Assembly: GCA_020853835.1 (NCBI GenBank)
Contig: JADYYC010000067.1
Span: 1-11,732, forward strand
Source of the DNA: Anaerolineales bacterium
GTDB lineage: Bacteria; Chloroflexota; Anaerolineae; Anaerolineales; UBA4823
Direction of reading: 5' to 3'
DNA length: 11,732 bases
The notes under the pieces were generated by a model. That model had not been told where the DNA came from and searched no databases. It worked only from the letters and a program-made list of their open reading frames with translations. The translations under genes were made by a program, and so were the position numbers. Shown here piece after piece: positions 6,785 to 11,732 of this stretch. Within the stretch, counting starts at the first letter, position 1, and each line of letters begins with the position of its first letter.

Positions 6785-7411
6785 TTGGAACAAACAAAGC
6801 AAGATTACGAACCACGCCAGGTGATCTTCGAGGCGGCTGCCAGGCTTTTCAGCGAGCGCGGTTTTTCAAATGTCTCGATCCGCGATATCTGCGAAGAAGT
6901 GGGCGTCGCCCCGCCAACGATCTACCACTACTTTGGCAACAAAGGCCGGCTTTTCCAGGAAGTTATTCAGTCCAGGCTCAACCTGGAAGAATTTCACCAG
7001 GCCCTGATTGAAAAACTCAGCGCGCTGCCATGCCCCTCCGAACAGCTATACGGGTTCATCTATCATTATCTGAACCACTTCCCGCGCGATTTCTTCAACC
7101 CCGGCATGTTCCTGCAGGAAACCACCCGCATCTCCGGGCTGAGTTTCGAACGTGTTTCGGCAGAACTGCAAGCCATCGATCAGGTGGCCTATGGGATCAT
7201 CCAGAGCGGTATCGAGGCCGGCGAGTTTCGCCAGTTGAACGTGCTTGACGCGACCCGTTTCCTGATGAACTTGCTCATGTCTTACATCCTGGGTGAGGTG
7301 CATTTCAAGCAGCCTTCACGCCCCCACGAGACGTCACTGTTTATTCAGGAGGTCTTCTTGAATGGAATAATCGCCGAGACGCCTCCAGCCAACCCAAAGC
7401 CCCGTTCGTGA
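6785..7411 (+). CDS. TetR/AcrR-family transcriptional regulator, probable repressor of the triterpenoid cassette
   Basis: A 208-residue one-component regulator. The start is TTG at 6785, set by AGGAGG at 6768-6773. The gap is long (11 bases), and no ATG or GTG fits better. Residues about 12-57 are the TetR DNA-binding domain: IFEAAARLFSERGF, then the turn and recognition helix ISIRD-type region (VSIRDICEEVGVAPPTIYHY) and the closing FGNKGRLF. Residues about 60-195 form a helical ligand/dimer domain of variable type. The gene lies directly behind a consensus promoter and a TetR-type palindrome, which suggests self-repression. Its stop overlaps the cyclase start by four bases (GTGA), so it is probably translationally coupled to lipid synthesis genes. 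The ligand is unknown. A fatty acid, isoprenoid or membrane-stress compound would fit. The rare TTG start would keep regulator levels low. Confidence 0.92.
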   Translation: MEQTKQDYEPRQVIFEAAARLFSERGFSNVSIRDICEEVGVAPPTIYHYFGNKGRLFQEVIQSRLNLEEFHQALIEKLSALPCPSEQLYGFIYHYLNHFPRDFFNPGMFLQETTRISGLSFERVSAELQAIDQVAYGIIQSGIEAGEFRQLNVLDATRFLMNLLMSYILGEVHFKQPSRPHETSLFIQEVFLNGIIAETPPANPKPRS

Positions 7412-9378
7412 AATCGATTATGGCGGACGCTCGCCCACCCATCCCTGATTTACCCGAGCCTTCACGGTTGCAACAGGCTATCCAGCGCACCCAGGACTGG
7501 CTGCTCGAGCGCCAGGCGCCGGGCGGGTATTGGGCCGGCGCCCTGGAAGCCGACGCGAGCACGACCGCGGGCTACATCACGCTCATGACGGTTCTCTTCG
7601 GCTGGCTGGACCCCGGACGGCGGCGCAAAGCCATTGCGTACATCGCCAGCAAGCAGAACCCGGACGGCTCCTGGGCCACGCATTACGGCGGGCCGGGGGA
7701 TCTCGATGTGAGCATCCAGTGTTACCTGGGCCTCAAGATCGGGGGCGTACCCGCAGACGATCCGATGTTGCAGCGCAGTTGCGAATTTATCCGCTCGAAG
7801 GGCGGCCCCTCGAAGGCGAACGTGTTTACCAAGATCTGGCTCGCCGTTTTCGGCCAGTATGATTATCGCGGCGTGCCCTCCCTGCCGCCGGAAATCATTT
7901 TCCTGCCACCCTGGTTCTACTTCAATATCTACGAGTTTGCCAGTTGGTCGCGCGAAACATTGATGGCGCTGTCCATTGTGCTGACCAACCGGCCTGTCTA
8001 TACCCTCCCCGCAAACGCCGGAATCGACGAACTGTTCAGCGAACCGCCATCGCAGCGAAATTACAGCCTCGGGCCGCTCGGCACCCCGTTTAGCTGGCGA
8101 GCCTTCTTTTTGATCGCGGACAGGCTGCTCAAACTCTATGAGAAGACGCCCTGGAAACCGGGGCGCAAAAGCGCCCTGCGGCGAGTCGAAGCCTGGGTGG
8201 TCGAACACCAGGAAGCCGATGGAAGCTGGGGCGGGATTCTGCTGCCCTGGATCTATTCGCTGTTTGCGCTGCACAGCCTGGGCTATCCGATGGAACACCC
8301 CGTCATCTCGCGTTCTATCGAGGGCTTGGAAGATTTCATTCTCGAAGAAAAAAACACCATCATCTGGCAGCCCGCCACCTCGCCGGTCTGGGACACCGCC
8401 TGGAGCGTGGTGGCGCTGCGCGATTCGGGGCTGAGACAGGACCACCCGGCGCTGCGCAGCGCGGCAGCCTGGTTGCTCAGTAAAGAGATCCGCCATCGCG
8501 GCGATTGGCAGGTTAAAAACCCCGGCCTGGAACCCGGCGGCTGGTCTTTCGAATTCTTCAACGACTGGTATCCCGACCTGGACGACAGCGCGCTTGCGCC
8601 GCGCGCCCTGATGCGGGCGGCTTTGAGCGGCGAGGCCGCGTCGCAGCGCTCGGCTGCGGTTAGGCGGGCGGTTGACTGGATGACGCAGATGCAATCGAGC
8701 GATGGCGGTTGGGGGGCGTTTGATCGGGACAATAACCGCCAGGCGCTCCTGCACGTACCCTTTGCCGATTTCCTCACCCCCCTCGACCCCACCTGCGCCG
8801 ATGTGACCGCGCACGCCATCGAAATGCTGGTTGAACTCGACCTGGGACAGACAAACATCGAAAGAGGCGTCGCATTTTTAAAAGCGCAACAGCAAAAGGA
8901 CGGCGCCTGGTATGGGCGTTGGGGGGTCAACTACCTGTACGGCACCGGGCTGGCGCTGACCGCCCTCGCCGCCGCGGGGGAAGACATGCGCGCCGGCTAT
9001 ATCCGCCGCGCGGTAGATTGGCTATACGCAAAACAAAACCCCGACGGCGGATGGGGCGAGACCTGTATGACCTATTCCGACCCCGCCCTCAGAGGCGCCG
9101 GTCCCAGCACCGCCTCTCAAACAGCCTGGGTCGTGACCGGTCTGACCGCCGCGGGTGAAGCGCAGCACCCAAACCTGCTGCGCGGGGTCGAATTTCTCCT
9201 GGAGACCCAACAGCCTGACGGTTCCTGGGTGGAGCCTTACTTCACCGGTACAGGTTTTCCGCGCGTGTTCTACCTGCGCTACGACCTGTACCGCATCTAC
9301 TTCCCATTACTCGCGCTGGCGAGGTACTCCGCCGCCGTGCAAGCCGTGGAGCAACATCATGTCGCTGTAGCAAACTGA
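7408..9378 (+). CDS. shc: Squalene-hopene-cyclase-family class II triterpene cyclase
   Basis: A 656-residue membrane-associated cyclase, close to the usual 630-690. It is expected to protonate squalene and fold it to a hopanoid-type pentacycle. The GTG at 7408 overlaps the TetR stop. An ATG at 7420 is an alternative, and neither has a clear ribosome binding site, so coupled translation is likely. The acid motif Asp390-Leu-Asp-Asp393 (YPDLDDSA) is intact. Repeated QW-type motifs are seen (KQNPDGSWAT, EADGSWGG, QSSDGGWGAF, QQKDGAWYGRWG, KQNPDGGWGE, TQQPDGSWVEPY). Aromatic and His positions known from the Alicyclobacillus enzyme are retained (Trp180 in EFASW, Trp in SPVWDT, His in DVTAH, GRWGVNYLYGTG, GTGFP..FYLRY..Y). 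By alignment from memory, Glu45 and Pro263 of that enzyme are replaced here by Gly55 and Leu279, so the final product may differ. It is followed 77 bases later by a prenyl synthase-family gene. Confidence 0.94.
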   Translation: MKSIMADARPPIPDLPEPSRLQQAIQRTQDWLLERQAPGGYWAGALEADASTTAGYITLMTVLFGWLDPGRRRKAIAYIASKQNPDGSWATHYGGPGDLDVSIQCYLGLKIGGVPADDPMLQRSCEFIRSKGGPSKANVFTKIWLAVFGQYDYRGVPSLPPEIIFLPPWFYFNIYEFASWSRETLMALSIVLTNRPVYTLPANAGIDELFSEPPSQRNYSLGPLGTPFSWRAFFLIADRLLKLYEKTPWKPGRKSALRRVEAWVVEHQEADGSWGGILLPWIYSLFALHSLGYPMEHPVISRSIEGLEDFILEEKNTIIWQPATSPVWDTAWSVVALRDSGLRQDHPALRSAAAWLLSKEIRHRGDWQVKNPGLEPGGWSFEFFNDWYPDLDDSALAPRALMRAALSGEAASQRSAAVRRAVDWMTQMQSSDGGWGAFDRDNNRQALLHVPFADFLTPLDPTCADVTAHAIEMLVELDLGQTNIERGVAFLKAQQQKDGAWYGRWGVNYLYGTGLALTALAAAGEDMRAGYIRRAVDWLYAKQNPDGGWGETCMTYSDPALRGAGPSTASQTAWVVTGLTAAGEAQHPNLLRGVEFLLETQQPDGSWVEPYFTGTGFPRVFYLRYDLYRIYFPLLALARYSAAVQAVEQHHVAVAN

Positions 9379-9399
9379 GGCAGGCCGCCTTTTACCGGT

Positions 9400-9427
9400 T
9401 ATGTGGCATCCACTATGTGGCATCCAC
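9400..9427 (+). repeat. Tandem duplication of a 14-base unit
   Basis: TATGTGGCATCCAC occurs twice with no gap (9400-9413 and 9414-9427), between the cyclase stop and the ribosome binding site of the synthase gene. It looks like a recent slippage duplication. Each copy contains an ATG, but neither is preceded by a ribosome binding site. Confidence 0.85.
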
Positions 9428-9439
9428 CAGGCACAGGAT

Positions 9440-9446
9440 AGGAGGT
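9440..9446 (+). promoter_or_regulatory. Ribosome binding site that decides the synthase start
   Basis: AGGAGGT lies 9 bases before the ATG at 9456. This favours 9456 over the in-frame GTG at 9417, which lies inside the tandem repeat, upstream of this site. Confidence 0.85.
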
Positions 9447-9455
9447 TTATTCGTT

Positions 9456-10331
9456 ATGGGAGCACAACTGGAATACCAATCATTGCTGTTGTTCGCCATC
9501 GCCGGTTCGGGCTCCGAGAACTCCGAGTTGCGCCGGCAGGGTCTGGAGATGCTAGAAATCACCAGCCGGACATTCTACATCCCCATCAGCCGCCTGCCCG
9601 CCGGCCTCCTCGAAGCCGTCGGCTCGGGTTATCTGTGCCTGAGGGCGATAGACGAAATCGAGGATCATCCATCGATCCCCGCCTCGGGCAAGGCGCGCCT
9701 TCTGCGCGCCATCAGCCGGGCTATCCAGGCTTCCGGAGAACGCCTGCGGGTGGAGGAACTGTGGGAAGCGATAACCGAATTCCGTCACCAACTCCCCCAG
9801 GTGAGCCTGCGCCTGGGCGAATGGTTGTCCCTTGCGCCGCGCCCAATCGCCCATCGCGTGTGGGACTCCACCGCTACCATGGCCGACCGCATGGCGGGGT
9901 GGGCCGAGGACGGGTTCTCGATCCACAGCGAATCCGACCTGGACCGCTACACCATGGGCGTCGCCGGCGCAGTAGGCTTGCTGCTTTCGGATTTGTGGGG
10001 CTGGTACGACGGCACGCAGGCAAACCGCTGCTTTGCGATTGGATTTGGGCGCGGCCTCCAGTCGGTCAACATCCTGCGCAACCGTCAGGAAGACCTGCAG
10101 CGCGGCGTGGACTTCTTCCCAGATCACTGGGACGCCTCCCAGATGATGGCTTATACGCGCGCTAATCTGAGACAGGCGGAGGCTTACATCGCCGAGCTTC
10201 CAGACGGTCCCGCGCGCAAGTTCTGCGAGGCGCCCCTCCTCCTGGCGTACGCCACGCTCGAAGCGCTCCAACAGGGCCGCTCCAAGCTGGAGCGCACCGA
10301 GGTCATGCGCTTGCTGGGGCTGTCCTCATAG
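9456..10331 (+). CDS. Phytoene/squalene-synthase-family head-to-head prenyl synthase
   Basis: A 291-residue all-helical isoprenoid synthase, expected to join two prenyl diphosphates, most simply two farnesyl diphosphates towards squalene for the cyclase encoded just upstream. The N-terminal TSRTFYIPISRLP matches the family's SRTF substrate motif. The first Asp-rich motif is Asp66-Glu-Ile-Glu-Asp70. YTMGVAGAVGLLLSDLW (165-181) is the helix before the second motif, which reads NILRNRQEDLQRG: Asn209 stands where families with known activity usually have Asp, while Glu212-Asp213 are kept. It is close in length to HpnC/HpnD-type proteins. It has no C-terminal membrane anchor of eukaryotic squalene synthase type, and no HpnE-like reductase is in the window. 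It is probably cotranscribed with the regulator and cyclase. Squalene synthase, an HpnC/D-like partial step and a variant product are all possible. Confidence 0.9.
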   Translation: MGAQLEYQSLLLFAIAGSGSENSELRRQGLEMLEITSRTFYIPISRLPAGLLEAVGSGYLCLRAIDEIEDHPSIPASGKARLLRAISRAIQASGERLRVEELWEAITEFRHQLPQVSLRLGEWLSLAPRPIAHRVWDSTATMADRMAGWAEDGFSIHSESDLDRYTMGVAGAVGLLLSDLWGWYDGTQANRCFAIGFGRGLQSVNILRNRQEDLQRGVDFFPDHWDASQMMAYTRANLRQAEAYIAELPDGPARKFCEAPLLLAYATLEALQQGRSKLERTEVMRLLGLSS

Positions 10332-10372
10332 GTTTAATGATATAAATCGACGAGCCTGAGGGGCACACGCGC

Positions 10373-11245
10373 CTATGGCTGCGCCATGAGCGGCAGGTAA
10401 ACGGTGGAGATCAAGTCTTTCAAGCCTGGCTGGCAGGCCTGGGTACTCCAGCGGAAATTATCCAGAAAGACGGCTGAATCGATTTCGTCGTCCTTCAGGT
10501 CCTGGATTGAGAGATAAAGGTTGATGGTCGATCCGCCTGTCACCGGCGTGCTGGCCTGAAAGAGCGAAGTCGCGCCATAATAAGCGGACTGGGTAAAGGT
10601 TGTGATCGAAAACCCGCCTTTGACCGAGACGTTGTTCCCCGCCCCATCCACGGCAAAATTACCTGGTGCGACCACCACGCCATCTATAATCGAGAGGGCG
10701 TCGTCGTCCAGTTGCGCCGTAAACGTGTCATTCCCAATGGTACCGGATGGCTGTGGGAATTCCGTCGAGTGAAAAGCGAAATCAAAACTCAGGCACTTGA
10801 CGTTGTTCGGGACGTGGAGGTTCAATTGCAAGCGCACCACGTCGCCGAGGTCGTTGTTGAAAAGTCCCGTCAATTTTCCTGATGGGCCGGTCGGCGGTTT
10901 TGGCGGGCCGGCGTTAGCAGCCAGGCCAGTCGACAGGATAGCAAACGTGCCCCCTGCCCGCGGGAACCAGTTCGCAAACGGGGCGTTGCTCACCCCCACG
11001 CCGTCGGTGTCGCTGCCCATCAAATCCGCCCAGTTCAAGTCCGCGCCTGGCACATTCATTGCGGCGGCAAGCTGGTCGGCGTCCGCGGGGGAGATGGTCG
11101 CCGGGCCCGCCGGCGCGGGGTTCGACTCGGCCTGCGTCGTTCCGCTGCCTCGTCCCTGCACCGACACCGCCGAGGCTGGCAAAGAAACGGTCAGGTAGAG
11201 GGCGGTGATCATGATCAGTAACAGACTTTTTGCTGCGATTCTCAT
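10373..11245 (-). CDS. Secreted choice-of-anchor L domain protein with VYLPL tail
   Basis: A 290-residue exported protein. The start is the ATG at 11245, with AGGTGA 9 bases upstream (plus-strand 11255-11260). The signal peptide has Arg/Lys at 2-6, a hydrophobic run and a likely cleavage after PASA (about residue 26). After a short Gly/Ser/Pro-rich spacer, residues about 50-270 match the choice-of-anchor L domain: an ADADQLAAAM helix, Asn/Asp-rich loops, CLSFDFAFHSTEFP and NDTFTAQLD, then a beta-sandwich-like end with DNFRW. Two Cys (in VKCLSFDF and TQACQPG) could form a disulfide. The C-terminus STVYLPLMAQP resembles the tail of the cysteine peptidase. Proteins with this domain are usually surface-displayed, carrying differing sorting signals. 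The molecular function is unknown. It converges with the synthase gene and diverges from the MFS gene. Confidence 0.88.
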   Translation of the reverse strand: MRIAAKSLLLIMITALYLTVSLPASAVSVQGRGSGTTQAESNPAPAGPATISPADADQLAAAMNVPGADLNWADLMGSDTDGVGVSNAPFANWFPRAGGTFAILSTGLAANAGPPKPPTGPSGKLTGLFNNDLGDVVRLQLNLHVPNNVKCLSFDFAFHSTEFPQPSGTIGNDTFTAQLDDDALSIIDGVVVAPGNFAVDGAGNNVSVKGGFSITTFTQSAYYGATSLFQASTPVTGGSTINLYLSIQDLKDDEIDSAVFLDNFRWSTQACQPGLKDLISTVYLPLMAQP

Positions 11246-11433
11246 AGCTTTTTGTCACCTCAGAGTCAGATGAACAGCTTCTTCCGGACACGGATTTACC
11301 CCGCTGCGTTGAAACGCCCCTGCAACGTGAAATCCCATTTTATGGATAAATGCTATCATATCTGTTCCAGCGCATCATGAGTAGAACATTAATTTGAGCC
11401 CCAGACCGGAGTTGGAATTGGTTTTCAGGGTGG

Positions 11434-11463
11434 TTTCCATCGAGCCGAAGCCCATGTTACAAT
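11434..11463 (+). promoter_or_regulatory. Candidate promoter of the MFS transporter gene
   Basis: TTTCCA (11434-11439, 4 of 6) and TACAAT (11458-11463, 5 of 6) are 18 bases apart. Transcription would start near 11470, giving a leader of only about 16 bases with a weak ribosome binding site (GAG at about 11479). The location fits, but the match is modest. Confidence 0.35.
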
Positions 11464-11485
11464 AGCCCGGTTGCGCCGAGAGCCC

Positions 11486-11732
11486 ATGACAACCCAAACC
11501 ACACCCTACTCCTCCACAATCGAATCGAGCGAATTCCAAACCGGCCAGGTCGTTCCGGTCATCGCCGCTCACCTTACCCACGACATCTATACTTCGAGCG
11601 TTCCACCCATGCTGCCGCTGCTGATCGAGAAGCTCTCCCTCTCGCTCACCCAGGCGGGCCTGCTTTCGGCCATGCTGCAGCTCCCCGGCATCCTCAATCC
11701 TTTCTTTGGATACATCGCGGACCGGGTGACCA
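11486..11732 (+). CDS. Major facilitator superfamily transporter, 3' partial
   Basis: The first 82 codons of an inner-membrane carrier that runs past the right edge. After a short polar N-terminus (about 20 residues), the first membrane segment reads VVPVIAAHLTHDIYTSSVPP. The second region, LTQAGLLSAMLQLPGILNPF, is followed by FGYIADRVT, the G-x-x-x-D-R loop characteristic of the superfamily. The His...Asp-x-Tyr pattern in helix 1 and the LPLLIEKLSLSLTQAG linker resemble the fosmidomycin-resistance (Fsr) branch, as remembered, so a drug or small-molecule efflux role is plausible. The substrate cannot be called from this fragment. The ATG at 11486 has only a weak ribosome binding site, but the reading frame is clear. 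Confidence 0.85.
   Translation, partial: MTTQTTPYSSTIESSEFQTGQVVPVIAAHLTHDIYTSSVPPMLPLLIEKLSLSLTQAGLLSAMLQLPGILNPFFGYIADRVT

Noticed and set aside
7462..8814. Long open frame on the minus strand opposite the cyclase gene
   Set aside because: The plus strand encodes a clear cyclase with motifs throughout. The antisense frame is Arg/Ala/Gly-rich with no recognisable motif, as expected from GC-biased codon use.
9573..9593. YIPIS in the synthase as another instance of the VY-(I/L)-P-(I/L) tail
   Set aside because: It is an internal part of the conserved SRTF region of the synthase fold, not a C-terminal tail.
9401..10165. Alternative plus-strand frame across the synthase gene beginning in the tandem repeat
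   Set aside because: Its product is rich in Arg/Pro/Gly without family motifs. The overlapping frame has the ribosome binding site and synthase motifs.
10353..10380. Imperfect hairpin between the convergent synthase and anchor-L genes as a terminator
   Set aside because: The stem has mismatches, overlaps the anchor-L stop codon and has no T run on either strand.
11375..11581. Short minus-strand frame overlapping the start of the MFS gene
   Set aside because: The MFS reading has membrane segments and the G-x-x-x-D-R loop. The opposite frame shows nothing recognisable.

Overview
The window most likely comes from a member of the Chloroflexota, probably class Anaerolineae. This is inferred from gene content and protein style, not from a marker gene. 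The pointers are secreted peptidases with long Thr/Pro-rich linkers, PPC-like C-terminal domains, a C-terminal Val-Tyr-(Ile/Leu)-Pro-(Ile/Leu) tail on two exported proteins, a choice-of-anchor L protein and a hopanoid-type cyclase. GC content is moderate to high in genes and clearly lower in the spacers. I see no rRNA, tRNA, CRISPR array, insertion sequence or phage gene.

Layout. (1) Positions 1-5150 hold an extracellular proteolysis block. It has the 3' part of a papain-family (C1A) cysteine peptidase with a Thr/Pro linker and PPC-like domain, then a 512-base AT-rich spacer with a hairpin, a candidate promoter and several inverted repeats. After that comes a complete 1015-residue secreted subtilase (S8) with I9 propeptide, inserted PA domain, Fn3-like domain and PPC-like domain. 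A strong hairpin terminator closes the block and can also serve the convergent lipoprotein gene. (2) Positions 5175-6620 hold a small lipoprotein gene (minus) and a GOLPH3/GPP34-family gene (plus). They diverge from a 185-base spacer with a two-layer inverted repeat centred on a TATAAT sequence. (3) Positions 6660-10331 hold a triterpenoid cassette. A consensus sigma-70-type promoter and a 20-base near-perfect palindrome precede a TetR-family regulator. Its stop codon overlaps the start of a squalene-hopene-cyclase-family gene, which is followed by a phytoene/squalene-synthase-family gene. (4) Positions 10373-11732 hold a secreted choice-of-anchor L protein (minus) and, diverging from it, the first 82 codons of an MFS transporter cut by the window edge.

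How the genes work together. The best-supported functional unit is regulator, class II triterpene cyclase and head-to-head prenyl synthase. The synthase would make a C30 hydrocarbon precursor from prenyl diphosphates and the cyclase would fold it into a hopanoid-like membrane lipid. The TetR protein probably represses its own transcript from the palindrome and responds to a lipid-like ligand. Some usually conserved positions differ in both enzymes, so the exact product is open. The peptidases, lipoprotein and anchor-L protein act outside the membrane and have no visible tie to the lipid cassette beyond proximity.
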